NCBI GenBank assembly: GCA_964560135.1
Contig: CAZLKN010000068.1
Span: 1 to 14,474 of the forward strand
Source: CAZLKN01 sp964560135
GTDB taxonomy: Bacteria; Actinomycetota; JAICYB01
Direction of reading: 5' to 3'
Length of the DNA stretch: 14,474 nucleotides
The notes under the pieces are model-generated. The model was not told where the DNA came from and ran no database searches. It worked only from the letters and a program-made list of their open reading frames with translations. Position 1 is the first letter of the stretch, and each line of letters begins with the position of its first letter. This document shows, one piece after another, positions 6,068-13,727 of this stretch. A program made the translations under genes and the position numbers.

Positions 6068-6580
6068 CTAAGCGTACTCTCGTTCAAGCCTCCGGAAGGC
6101 GAGTTTCTCCCCTAGGCTTCCGGCCCGCCAGACGTCGTTGCAGGCGGCGGCCATGGCCTCGAGGCCGTCCACCACGGACGCGAACACGTTGGCCGGCACG
6201 AACCCCACATCGGCGTTCAGGAGCAGGTTGTTGCGTCCGTAGAAGAGGGCCAGGTCGACGACCCGGGGGCGGCCCCCCGCCCCCTCGGAGTCGCCGTAGC
6301 CGTAGGACGCCGACGGGAGCTGGCCGGCGGTGAACGAGAAGTAGCAGACGTCCCCGGGGATCGGGGTGATGGTCGGATTCTCGAGGCCCGGCTCGGCATC
6401 GGCGAAGGGCGGACAGAAGGTGTAGATCTCGTTGCGGGCGTACTTGGCGTGGTAGACGTCGCCGTCCACGGGCAGGCTGTTCCAGACCGCCTCGCACGTG
6501 CGCGGCGCCTCGTCGTCCAGCAGGCGGGCCACGCAGGACACGCCCCGTTTCTCGAGCACGATCTCGATGTGGCGGGCCAT
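6068..6580 (-). CDS. DUF3830 family protein (cyclophilin-like fold)
   Basis: The 170-residue product has recognisable DUF3830 features: LLDDEAPRTCEAVWNSLP (about 20-37), HAKYARNEIYTFCPPF (about 44-59), IPGDVCYFSF (about 74-83) and ALFYGRNNLL (about 111-120). The family is predicted to have a small beta-barrel like the cyclophilin-like proteins; its function is unknown and no catalytic residue can be named. I chose the ATG at 6580 because GAGG lies six bases upstream; a longer frame opens at 6670 but has no comparable site and would run through the divergent promoter. It is the first gene of a likely two-gene unit with the isomerase downstream and is divergent from the aminotransferase. From memory, DUF3830 genes often neighbour amidase and racemase-like genes, which suggests a shared catabolic role. 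Confidence 0.75.
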   Translation of the reverse strand: MARHIEIVLEKRGVSCVARLLDDEAPRTCEAVWNSLPVDGDVYHAKYARNEIYTFCPPFADAEPGLENPTITPIPGDVCYFSFTAGQLPSASYGYGDSEGAGGRPRVVDLALFYGRNNLLLNADVGFVPANVFASVVDGLEAMAAACNDVWRAGSLGEKLAFRRLEREYA

Positions 6581-6636
6581 CCTCGACCTCGATCCCTCGA
6601 CGGCGCCCTTGGCCACGTCCGTGGCCGTGTGGCTAG

Positions 6637-6648
6637 ATGGTAGACAAT
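6637..6648 (+). promoter_or_regulatory. Candidate GntR-family operator between divergent genes
   Basis: ATGGTAGACAAT is an imperfect palindrome of the form ATNGTNNACNAT, fitting the TNGTNNACNA half-site logic of FadR-subfamily GntR regulators. It lies in the 95-base divergent gap between DUF3830 and the aminotransferase and overlaps a possible minus-strand -10 (TACCAT). One regulator bound here could control both directions. No GntR gene is in the window. Confidence 0.4.
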
Positions 6649-6675
6649 CGACATCTCCTCCGAAAGGCAATAGCC

Positions 6676-7932
6676 ATGGGCACGATCTCCCCGCTTCTCA
6701 AACCGTCCAGCGACGTCGTGGCCACGCACGGCGAGGGCGTCCACCTCCACGGGTCCGACGGACGCCGCTACCTCGACTTCACCTCCGGCATCGGCGTGGC
6801 GAGCACGGGGCACTGCCACCCGAAGGTCGTGGAGGCCGTGCGCCGGCAAGCCGGAGAGCTGATCCACGGGCAGTACACGACCGTCCGGCACCAGCCGCTG
6901 ATCCAGCTCGCCGAACGGCTCGGCGACCTGATGCCCGCCGGACTGGACACCCTGTTCTTCGCCAGTGCCGGTACCGAGTCGGTGGAGGCGGCCCTGCGCC
7001 TGGCCCGCCAGGCCAGCGGACGCGCCAACGTCATCGTCTTCCACGGCGGCTTCCACGGACGGACGATGGGATCGCTGTCGATGACCACCTCCAAGACGGG
7101 CCTGCGCGCGGGTCTCCAGCCGCTGATGGGCGGCGTCGTCGTGGCCCCCTTCCCCTATGCGTACCGCTACGGATGGGACGAGGACACCGCAACCCGCTTC
7201 TGCCTCCAGGAGCTCGATCACGTGCTCGCCACCCTGACGGCGCCGGAGGAGACGGCGGCGATGTTCGTCGAGCCGGTGTTGGGCGAGGGTGGGTACGTCG
7301 CGGCCCCCACGGCGTTCCTCGAGGGACTCCGGGAGCGCTGCGACCGCCACGGCATCCTGCTGATCCTCGACGAGATCCAGACCGGGATCGGTAGGACCGG
7401 CCGCATGTGGGGGCACGAGCACGCCGGGATCTCTCCCGACGTCGTCATCACCGCCAAGGGCCTGGCCAGCGGCTTCCCGCTGTCGGCCTTCGCCGCTCCC
7501 GCCGAGCTGATGGCCCTGGGCTGGCCCGGCTCCCAGGGCGGCACCTACGGAGGCAATGCCGTGTCCTGCGCGTCGGCCCTGGCCACCCTCGACGTCATCG
7601 AGTCGGAGGGTCTCGTCGCCCATGCGGCCGAGATGGGCGACCGTCTCCTCGACGCGCTCGGTGGGCTGCCCGGAACCAACCCCGCGGTGGGCGACGTCCG
7701 GGGGCGCGGTCTGATGGTGGGCGTGGAGCTGCGGGCCGGGGACGGACCCGCAGCGGGCGCCGTGGCCCAACGCGTGCTGCGGGAGGCCTGCGACCGGGGG
7801 CTCCTCCTGCTCGTCTGCGGCGCCCACGGCCAGGTCGTCCGGCTGGTGCCGCCGCTGATCGTCACCCCCGACCAGATCGACGAGGGTCTGGGGATCTTCC
7901 TCGAGGCCCTGGAGGCCTCAACCAGGGATTGA
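6676..7932 (+). CDS. Class III PLP-dependent aminotransferase (4-aminobutyrate / diaminobutyrate type)
   Basis: The protein has 418 residues, the usual length for the family. The fold-type I motifs are present: SAGTESVEAALRLAR (about 97-111) for cofactor phosphate binding, FHGGFHGRTMGSLS (about 122-135), LDEIQTGIGRTG (about 231-242) with Asp232 for the pyridine nitrogen, and VITAKGLASGFPLSA with Lys261 as Schiff-base lysine. Such enzymes move the terminal amino group of 4-aminobutyrate, ornithine or 2,4-diaminobutyrate to a keto acid and release an aldehyde. The aldehyde dehydrogenase gene that converges on it is a natural partner. In ectoine loci the corresponding gene is DoeD/Atf. The ATG at 6676 is preferred over an in-frame ATG at 6637: GAAAGG (6662-6667) lies eight bases upstream, and the longer version would start inside the candidate operator. 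Its last 15 bases overlap the 3' end of the dehydrogenase. Confidence 0.93.
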   Translation: MGTISPLLKPSSDVVATHGEGVHLHGSDGRRYLDFTSGIGVASTGHCHPKVVEAVRRQAGELIHGQYTTVRHQPLIQLAERLGDLMPAGLDTLFFASAGTESVEAALRLARQASGRANVIVFHGGFHGRTMGSLSMTTSKTGLRAGLQPLMGGVVVAPFPYAYRYGWDEDTATRFCLQELDHVLATLTAPEETAAMFVEPVLGEGGYVAAPTAFLEGLRERCDRHGILLILDEIQTGIGRTGRMWGHEHAGISPDVVITAKGLASGFPLSAFAAPAELMALGWPGSQGGTYGGNAVSCASALATLDVIESEGLVAHAAEMGDRLLDALGGLPGTNPAVGDVRGRGLMVGVELRAGDGPAAGAVAQRVLREACDRGLLLLVCGAHGQVVRLVPPLIVTPDQIDEGLGIFLEALEASTRD

Positions 7933-9369
7933 CTTCGGCGGCGGCTCGTAGCTCACGAAGCGCAGCTCTGTCATCTCGATGACGGCGTAGGCCGGGCCCT
8001 CCCGGGTGTTCCCCGACTCCCGGATCCCGCCGTAGGGTTGCTGGTCGGCCCGGAAGGTCGGCACCTCGTTGACCAGCACGCCCCCGAACTCCAGCCGGCG
8101 GGCGGCGTCCAGCGCCTTGTCGAGATCGTTGGTGAACACACCGACGTGGAGGCCGAAGTCGGTGTCGTTGGCCAGCCGGATCGCCTCGTCGAAGTCGTCG
8201 TAGGGGATCGTCGCCACCACCGGACCGAAGATCTCCTTACGGCACAGATCCGACTCGGACGGGGGCCGGTCGACGACCGTCGGACGCAGGATCCCGTCGT
8301 CGGTAAGGGTCCCGCCGCAGACGAGCTCGGCCCCGCCCGCCACGGCCTCCTCGATCCAGGCCCGCACGCGATCGGCCTCGGCGGGTGCGATCAGCGGACC
8401 GACGTCGGTGGCCTCGTCCCGTGGATCGCCACACACCGCCGATCCGGCCGCCTCGGCCACCGCCGCCACGAGCTCGGCGTGGATGCTGCGGTGGACGAGG
8501 ATCCGCTGGACGGAGATGCAGCTCTGCCCGGCGTGGGAGAAACCGGCCACCTTGATCTTGGCGGCCAGGAACTCCAGATCGGTCCCCGGCTCCACGATCA
8601 CCGGCGAGTTCGCCCCCAGCTCCAGCAGCACCCGCTTGCGCGGCGCCTTGGACGCGATCGACCATCCCACCGGTGCGCTGCCCGTGAAGGTGATCAGCCG
8701 GGGGACGTCGTGTTCCACCAACGGCCCACCAGCCTCGGCCCGCGTGTCGGTGACCACCGAGATCCAGTCGGCCGGGAGCCCGGCCTCCACGAGCAGCTCC
8801 ACGAAGGCCACCCCGGTGAGCGGGGTCTGCGGCGCCGGCTTCAACACCACCGGGCATCCGGCCGCGATCGCGGGGGCGAGCTTGTGCGCCACGAGGTTCA
8901 GCGGGAAGTTGAACGGCGTGATCGCCCCGACCACACCGATGGGGACGCGCAGCGCAAGGGCGAGCTTGCCGGCCCCCGAGCCGGACGCCTCCATCGGCAC
9001 GACCTCGCCGGACAGTTTCCGTGCCTCGACCGCGGCGAAGGTCAGGGTGTCCGAGCACCGCGCCACCTCCCCACGGGCGGTGCGGACGGGTTTCCCCGAC
9101 TCCGTGACGATCCGCTCGGTGAACTCCTCCGCGCGCTGCCGCAGCAGGCCCGCCGCCCGGTCGAGGACCTCCGCGCGCTGGTGCTGCGGGAACCCGCCGC
9201 GCGCGAGCGCCCGGGCCGCGGAGGCGCACGCCCGGTCGACCTCCTCGGCGCCGCACAGCGGCACCCTCCCGACGACCTCGCCCCCGTAGGGATTGTGGAC
9301 GTCCACGGTGCCGTCGCCGGTCCACAGCTCACCGCCGATGCGGACGGGGGTCTGGGTCTGCGTGGTCAT
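7918..9369 (-). CDS. NAD(P)-dependent aldehyde dehydrogenase
   Basis: The 483-residue protein has all catalytic residues of the ALDH family: TPFNFPLN with Asn154, LKPAPQTP with Lys177 for the cofactor, LLELGANSP with Glu250 as general base, and GQSCISVQR with Cys284 as nucleophile. EIFGPVV and the C-terminal YGGIRESGNTREGP stretch are also conserved. It oxidises an aldehyde to an acid in the cytoplasm. The sub-family (succinate-semialdehyde, lactaldehyde or aspartate-semialdehyde type) cannot be fixed by eye. As the last gene of the three-gene operon it starts with ATGA overlapping the amidase stop, which suggests translational coupling. The neighbouring aminotransferase would provide the aldehyde; in ectoine breakdown the equivalent is DoeC/Ssd. 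Confidence 0.94.
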   Translation of the reverse strand: MTTQTQTPVRIGGELWTGDGTVDVHNPYGGEVVGRVPLCGAEEVDRACASAARALARGGFPQHQRAEVLDRAAGLLRQRAEEFTERIVTESGKPVRTARGEVARCSDTLTFAAVEARKLSGEVVPMEASGSGAGKLALALRVPIGVVGAITPFNFPLNLVAHKLAPAIAAGCPVVLKPAPQTPLTGVAFVELLVEAGLPADWISVVTDTRAEAGGPLVEHDVPRLITFTGSAPVGWSIASKAPRKRVLLELGANSPVIVEPGTDLEFLAAKIKVAGFSHAGQSCISVQRILVHRSIHAELVAAVAEAAGSAVCGDPRDEATDVGPLIAPAEADRVRAWIEEAVAGGAELVCGGTLTDDGILRPTVVDRPPSESDLCRKEIFGPVVATIPYDDFDEAIRLANDTDFGLHVGVFTNDLDKALDAARRLEFGGVLVNEVPTFRADQQPYGGIRESGNTREGPAYAVIEMTELRFVSYEPPPKSIPG

Positions 9370-10790
9370 CGGTTGCCTCCTTCAGGTCGGGGGTCGGCCC
9401 GCCGCTCCGGGAGCGAGGCCGCCTGCTCGTAGGCGTGGGCGGCCTGCAGGACGGGCAGGTCGGCGAACCTCGGGCCGACGATCTGCAGGCCCACGGGCAG
9501 CCCCTCGGATGTATACCCACAGGGCACCGACGCCGCGGGCTGCTGCGTGAGGTTGAACGGGTAGCTGAAGGGCGTCCACGACATCCATCGCCGCTCCGGG
9601 GACCCGGGGGGCACCTCACATCCGGCGGCGAAGGCCGGGATCGGCAGGGTCGGGGTGAGAAGCAGGTCGTAGCGCTGGTGGAAGCCGGCCATCAGGACCC
9701 CCAGCTCCGCGCGGCGCGAAGCAGCCTCCAGGTAGGCGACGGCGGACAGGCGAGCCCCCTCCTCGGCGATCTCGGCCAGACCCGGATCGAGGAGCTGCCG
9801 CTGCTCGGGGCCGTAGGCGCTGAGAACCTGGGCGGCGCCCGAGTACCACAGCGCCGCGAAAGCTTCCAGAGGATCCTCGAAGCCGGGGTGCACCTGCTCG
9901 ACCGCGGCCCCCAGGTCCTCGAAGACCCGCACGGCCCCGGCCACCGCCTCGGCCACCTCGGGTGCGACGCGCACGTAGCCGAGATCCGGGCTGTAGGCCA
10001 CGCGGACCCCGGCCAGCCCGGGCTCCTGCACCCCCGCGACGTCGATGGACTCCGGCGGCAGGCAGGCGGGGTCGCGGGGATCGGGTTCGGCCAGAGCCGC
10101 CAGCATCAGCGTGGTGTCGGCCACCGTGCGGGCCATCGGACCCGCGTGGGCGAGGCCGCCGTAGGGGCTCGGGGGCCACAGCGGCACCCGGCCGTGGGTG
10201 GGCTTCAGACCCGGGTGGCCGCAGAACCCGGCGGGGATCCGGATGGAGCCTCCGCCGTCGGTGCCGAGGGCCAGAGCGCCCATCCCGAGCATCAACGCGG
10301 CGGAGCTCCCTCCGCTGGATCCGCCGGGCGTGAGCTCGGGATCCCAGGGGTTCCGGGTGACCCCGTGCAGGGGCGAGTCGGTGACACCCTTCCAGCCGAG
10401 TTCGGGGGTGGTGGTCTTCCCGAGAAGCACGGCGCCGTGGCGTCGCAGCGCCGCCACCACGGGGGCGTCGTCCACCCACGGCCCGGTGGGGTCCACCAGC
10501 CTGGACCCCCGTAGCGTGGGCCACCCCTTCGTGAGGAAGACATCCTTCACCGCGGCCGGGATGCCGTCGAGGCGGCCGGCGGGGGCGCCGTCCATCCAGC
10601 GCCGTTCCGAGGCCCGGGCTTCCTCGAGCGCGCCTTCGGCGTCCACGAGACAGTAGGCGTTGACCACCGGATCCCAACGCTCGATCTGTGCGAGGGCGGC
10701 CTCGGTGACCTCGACGGGAGACAGCTCCCGGCCCTCGTAGCGCCGCCGCAGCTCCACGGCGGACAGGAACGCGAGCTCTCCCGAGCTCAC
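9366..10790 (-). CDS. Amidase-signature family hydrolase
   Basis: The 474-residue protein carries the Ser-cisSer-Lys triad of the amidase-signature family: Lys82 in AAVKDVF, cis-Ser158 in TPGGSSGGSSAAL and nucleophile Ser182 in GTDGGGSIRIPAGFCG. The spacing (76 and 24 residues) agrees with well-studied members such as fatty acid amide hydrolase. It should hydrolyse a carboxamide or N-acyl bond in the cytoplasm; the substrate is unknown. The start is a GTG at 10790 that shares GTGA with the stop of the upstream hydroxyacid dehydrogenase. The frame extends further upstream to 10877, but that would overlap the neighbour by about 90 bases with a low-complexity Arg/Ala stretch, so the short form is preferred. 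The 3' end overlaps the aldehyde dehydrogenase start by four bases. Confidence 0.93.
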   Translation of the reverse strand: MSSGELAFLSAVELRRRYEGRELSPVEVTEAALAQIERWDPVVNAYCLVDAEGALEEARASERRWMDGAPAGRLDGIPAAVKDVFLTKGWPTLRGSRLVDPTGPWVDDAPVVAALRRHGAVLLGKTTTPELGWKGVTDSPLHGVTRNPWDPELTPGGSSGGSSAALMLGMGALALGTDGGGSIRIPAGFCGHPGLKPTHGRVPLWPPSPYGGLAHAGPMARTVADTTLMLAALAEPDPRDPACLPPESIDVAGVQEPGLAGVRVAYSPDLGYVRVAPEVAEAVAGAVRVFEDLGAAVEQVHPGFEDPLEAFAALWYSGAAQVLSAYGPEQRQLLDPGLAEIAEEGARLSAVAYLEAASRRAELGVLMAGFHQRYDLLLTPTLPIPAFAAGCEVPPGSPERRWMSWTPFSYPFNLTQQPAASVPCGYTSEGLPVGLQIVGPRFADLPVLQAAHAYEQAASLPERRADPRPEGGNR

Positions 10791-11788
10791 GACGGCGCTC
10801 CCGTCCCGGGCTCGACGAGCAGCGCGTGCGCCCGCTCCTTGTCCACCACGTTGCGCAGCTCCTCGCCGCGCTCCCACCGGTGCAGGTTCTCGGCGAACAG
10901 CTCGACCAGTGCCTCCCGCCAGCCCACGACGTCCCCCGCCATGTGTGCGGACACGATCACGTTGTCCATCCCCCAGAAGGGGTGGTCGGCGGGCAGCGGC
11001 TCCTCCGCGAACACGTCCATCGCGGCGGCCGCCACCCGCTTCTCCTCCAGCGCCTCCACCAACGCATCCTCGTCGACGATCGCGCCCCGGCCGACGTTCA
11101 CGAGCAACGCCTCCGGCTTCATCCTCGCGAACTCCCGGGGGCCGAACATCCCTCTCGTCTCCCGGGTGAGGGGGGCGGCGATCACCACGACGTCGGCGTC
11201 CGGGAGGAGATCATCGAGTTCGGCGGTTGGCGCCACACGGCCGAAGTCGGGGTCGTCGCGCCGCTCCGATCGCGCGAGCCCCGACACCCGCATCCCCAGA
11301 CAGCGCAGCAGGCGGGCGATGTCCCGCCCGATCGACCCGGCTCCTACCACCAGCACGCTCCGGCCCGACAGCAGCTGCGTCTCGCGGTGCCGCCAGATCC
11401 GCCGGCGTTGGAGGTCGAACGTGGCACGCAGGTCCTTCGCGAAGGCCAGCAGCACCCCGAGCACGAACTCCGCGATCCCGGCGTTGAACACGCCGCGGGA
11501 GTTCGTGACCACGACGTCGGACCCCACGACCTCCGGGAACAGGACGACGTCGAGTCCGGCGCTAGCGGCGTGGATCCAGCGCACCTGCCGAGCCCGCGGC
11601 CAGAGTTCCCGGAGCACGTCCGTGCGGAAGTCCCACACGAGCAGCACCTCGGCGTCACCGATCGCCTCCGCGAGCTCGGCGGTCGTGCCGCCGACGACCA
11701 CGGTGGCCTGCTCCTGCACCCGACCCAGACCCGGTGGCACGTCGTCGGGCGCCGCGATCACCACAACGTTCGTCGCTGCCCGCTCCAT
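10787..11788 (-). CDS. D-2-hydroxyacid dehydrogenase (NAD-binding)
   Basis: The 333-residue protein has the two-domain layout of the D-isomer-specific 2-hydroxyacid dehydrogenases. The NAD-binding Rossmann motif is VVGAGSIG (about 147-154). The catalytic residues are Arg234 in NVGRGAIVDE, Glu263 in AEEPLP and His282 in VSAHMAG. It interconverts a 2-keto acid and a D-2-hydroxy acid. SAHMAG takes the place of the more usual SPH context. The ATG at 11788 has GAGAGAGG five bases upstream; the open frame continues far upstream, across the divergent promoter and antisense to ehuB, and is not credible there. It is the first gene of the operon with the amidase and aldehyde dehydrogenase. A role in recycling a keto acid made by transamination is possible but not shown. 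Confidence 0.92.
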   Translation of the reverse strand: MERAATNVVVIAAPDDVPPGLGRVQEQATVVVGGTTAELAEAIGDAEVLLVWDFRTDVLRELWPRARQVRWIHAASAGLDVVLFPEVVGSDVVVTNSRGVFNAGIAEFVLGVLLAFAKDLRATFDLQRRRIWRHRETQLLSGRSVLVVGAGSIGRDIARLLRCLGMRVSGLARSERRDDPDFGRVAPTAELDDLLPDADVVVIAAPLTRETRGMFGPREFARMKPEALLVNVGRGAIVDEDALVEALEEKRVAAAAMDVFAEEPLPADHPFWGMDNVIVSAHMAGDVVGWREALVELFAENLHRWERGEELRNVVDKERAHALLVEPGTGAPS

Positions 11789-11842
11789 GGCCGCCTCTCT
11801 CACTTCCTCGCCGAGACCCTTCCCCGGCGGGGCCTGCCGACC

Positions 11843-11848
11843 ATCATA
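11843..11848 (-). promoter_or_regulatory. Possible -10 box for the hydroxyacid dehydrogenase-amidase-ALDH operon
   Basis: On the minus strand TATGAT (one mismatch to TATAAT) lies 54 bases before the ATG at 11788. No good -35 element is seen at the usual distance. A GC-rich palindrome (CCCCGGCGGGG, 11823-11833) lies in the leader. It is the best promoter candidate in this 264-base divergent gap. Confidence 0.35.
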
Positions 11849-11921
11849 CGAACCCGCCCGGAGTTTCCTGCGGGGCCGCCCGGGGACACTGGCGGACCGG
11901 CGGGAATGGAAACGAAGAACC

Positions 11922-11952
11922 TTGCGGTGCGGACGAACAGCTCTGGTAGTGT
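11922..11952 (+). promoter_or_regulatory. Possible promoter for the ehu transporter genes
   Basis: TTGCGG (11922-11927) and TAGTGT (11947-11952) are 19 bases apart, a slightly long but acceptable spacing, and GGTAGTGT is a common type of actinobacterial -10 region. A second candidate -10, TATAAC, is at 12009-12014 without a clear -35. The rest of the 11789-12052 gap shows no gene and no riboswitch that I can recognise. Confidence 0.35.
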
Positions 11953-12052
11953 CGCGATGTTGGCTGGCACGGAACAGAGTCAAGGAGGTGCCGCTCTCCG
12001 CGGAAACGTATAACTGCTGGGAGATAACGATCGGACGAAAGCGAGGAGGGTC

Positions 12053-12928
12053 ATGCTCGAAAGACGACGATTCGTCGGCCTGCTGGTGGTGGGAATGCTG
12101 CTCTTGGCGGCCTGCGGCGACGGGAACGGCAACGGCACCGCCGGGGACGGCGGTCTGCTCGCAGAATTGCAGGAACGCGGCTCGATCACCGTCGGAGTCG
12201 CCAACGAGGTCCCGTTCGGATACGTGGAAGGGGGCCAGCCCACCGGCATCGCCCCCGACGTCGCCCGGGCCGTCCTGGCGGAGCTCGGCATCGAAGAGAT
12301 GGACGCCCAGGTGGTGGAGTTCGGGGAACTCATCGGCGGCCTCCAGGCAGGCCAGTTCGACATGATCACCGCAGGCATGTACATCACGCCGGAGCGCGCC
12401 CAACAGATCCTGTTCACCGACCCCGACTACTGCGTCGCTGAATCCCTGGCCGTCTCGGAGGGCAACCCGCACGGGCTCGAGGACTACCAGTCGATCGTGG
12501 ACAACCCCGACGTCACGGTTGCGGTCGCCGCGGGAACCGTTGAGGTCGACTACGCGACGGATGCCGGCATCCCCGAGGACCAGATCGAGGTCTTCGGCGA
12601 CATCGACGGCATGTACCGCGCCCTGGAGGCCGGCGAGGTCGACGCGGTGACAGGCACGTTGGCCACGGTGCGGACGCAGTCTGAGGCGCGCGAGGGCGTC
12701 GAGGCCCTGCCCGGCTTCTTCCCGCGCGACGCCGAAGGCGAAGAGGTCCTGCCCTGCGGCGGGCACGGCTTCCGCACGGAAAACCAGGATTTTCGGGACG
12801 CATTCAACGAGGTCCTGAACCAGTTCCGCGAGGACGGTACGACCAAGGAGATCATCCTCCAGTACGAGGAGTTCACCGAGGAGGACATCGAGCTCGCGAA
12901 CTCCCTCACGCTCGAAGACCTCATCTGA
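12053..12928 (+). CDS. ehuB: Ectoine-type amino-acid ABC transporter substrate-binding lipoprotein
   Basis: The 291-residue protein begins with a signal peptide (MLERRRFVGLLVVGMLLLAA) and lipobox LAAC, so Cys21 is lipidated and the protein is held on the outer face of the membrane. A Gly/Asn linker follows. The mature part is a polar-amino-acid binding fold (SBP_bac_3). Segments NEVPFGY (51-57), QFDMITAGMYITPER (101-115), FTDPDYCVAESL (121-132) and AGIPEDQIEVF (171-181) strongly resemble EhuB, the ectoine/hydroxyectoine binder. The Arg115 and aromatic positions fit a ligand with a carboxylate and a flat positive ring, but close relatives may bind other zwitterions. AGGAGG (12044-12049) lies three bases before the ATG, a rather short spacing. 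It heads the transporter operon and is followed by a strong hairpin before ehuC. Confidence 0.85.
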   Translation: MLERRRFVGLLVVGMLLLAACGDGNGNGTAGDGGLLAELQERGSITVGVANEVPFGYVEGGQPTGIAPDVARAVLAELGIEEMDAQVVEFGELIGGLQAGQFDMITAGMYITPERAQQILFTDPDYCVAESLAVSEGNPHGLEDYQSIVDNPDVTVAVAAGTVEVDYATDAGIPEDQIEVFGDIDGMYRALEAGEVDAVTGTLATVRTQSEAREGVEALPGFFPRDAEGEEVLPCGGHGFRTENQDFRDAFNEVLNQFREDGTTKEIILQYEEFTEEDIELANSLTLEDLI

Positions 12929-12935
12929 TCCTGGC

Positions 12936-12975
12936 GGCCCTGGTCCCGCAGATCCGGTGACGCGGGACCAGGGCC
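12936..12975 (+). other. Strong hairpin in the ehuB-ehuC gap
   Basis: GGCCCTGGTCCCGC (12936-12949) and GCGGGACCAGGGCC (12962-12975) form a perfect 14-base inverted repeat with a 12-base loop, starting eight bases after the ehuB stop. No T-run follows, so full termination is unlikely. In binding-protein operons such hairpins protect the upstream message or let only part of the transcripts continue, giving more binding protein than permease. Confidence 0.75.
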
Positions 12976-13004
12976 CTCCACACGCTCAGGGATGAGGAGG
13001 TCCC

Positions 13005-13727
13005 GTGGAAGAGTGGGTGCTCAGCTGGTCGCAGTATCAGGTGCTGCTCCGCGGTCTGCGGGGCACCCTGAAGATCCTCTGGTGGTCCTTCGCTCTGGGG
13101 GTCGTCCTCTCGCTGGTGTTCGGGGTCGCACGGCTTTCGCCCCGTGAGTGGATCCGCGGCGCGGCGCTCGTCTACGTCGAATTCGCCCGCGGGATCTCCT
13201 CGGTGATCCTCCTGTTCATCATGGCCATCGCGGTGCCGATCCTCCTCCAGGTGGGACAGGCTCCCCTGTGGCTGCTGGCCTCCATCGCCCTCGGGATCAA
13301 CATGGGCGGCTACGGCGCCGAGATCGTCCGCGGCTCGATCAACGCCATCCCGAAGGGTCAGACCGAGGCGTCGATCGCGCTGAACCTGAGCCCGACACAA
13401 CGCCTGCGGCACGTGGTGCTGCCCCAGGCGATGCGCATCATCCTGCCTCCGATGGGCAATCTCACCATCGAGATCCTCAAGGGGACGGCGCTGGTGGCCC
13501 TGATCGGGTTCGGCGACCTGATGCAGCAGACACGCAACCTCATCCAGAGCCAGCTCGCGGAGGGCGTGGCCGGCGTCACCATCTTGTTCGTCAACGTGTT
13601 GATCATCTACTTCATCGTCGCCCAGATCATCGCCGGCCTGTTCCGGTTCGCCGAGTGGCGTCTGAACCTACGGTTCCAGCAGCGCATGGGCCGGACCGCG
13701 GTCATGATCCCGGAGGCCAGCACATGA
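13005..13727 (+). CDS. ehuC: Ectoine-type ABC transporter permease subunit EhuC
   Basis: The 240-residue inner-membrane protein belongs to the His/Glu/Gln/Arg/opine family of ABC permeases. The conserved N-terminal stretch GLRGTLKILWWSFALGVVLS (about 17-36) begins the first membrane span. Further hydrophobic segments lie at about 65-82, 86-100 and 187-212. The EAA loop that contacts the ATPase is EASIALNLSPTQRLRHVVLP (121-140). After VYVEFARG the usual RGTPLLVQLF motif is changed to RGISSVILLF. The GTG at 13005 has GAGGAGG (12994-13000) four bases upstream. It follows ehuB by 76 bases containing a hairpin, and its stop overlaps the ehuD start as ATGA, so the two permeases are coupled. Confidence 0.85.
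   Translation: MEEWVLSWSQYQVLLRGLRGTLKILWWSFALGVVLSLVFGVARLSPREWIRGAALVYVEFARGISSVILLFIMAIAVPILLQVGQAPLWLLASIALGINMGGYGAEIVRGSINAIPKGQTEASIALNLSPTQRLRHVVLPQAMRIILPPMGNLTIEILKGTALVALIGFGDLMQQTRNLIQSQLAEGVAGVTILFVNVLIIYFIVAQIIAGLFRFAEWRLNLRFQQRMGRTAVMIPEAST

Noticed and set aside
4402..6087. Long minus-strand frame of about 560 codons across both superfamily genes
   Set aside because: It overlaps two well-supported genes in another frame, is rich in Arg/Gly/Pro and has no domain signature.
11823..11833. GC palindrome CCCCGGCGGGG in the hydroxyacid dehydrogenase leader as a terminator or riboswitch
   Set aside because: Too short, no T-run, and such GC palindromes are common in this base composition.
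11957..12013. Possible 18-codon leader peptide (MLAGTEQSQGGAALRGNV) upstream of ehuB
   Set aside because: It has an ATG and a stop but no Shine-Dalgarno sequence, no run of regulatory codons and no attenuator-like hairpin after it.
11789..12766. Long minus-strand N-terminal extension of the hydroxyacid dehydrogenase frame
   Set aside because: It runs antisense through ehuB and the divergent promoter; the ATG at 11788 has a good ribosome binding site and matches the family's length.
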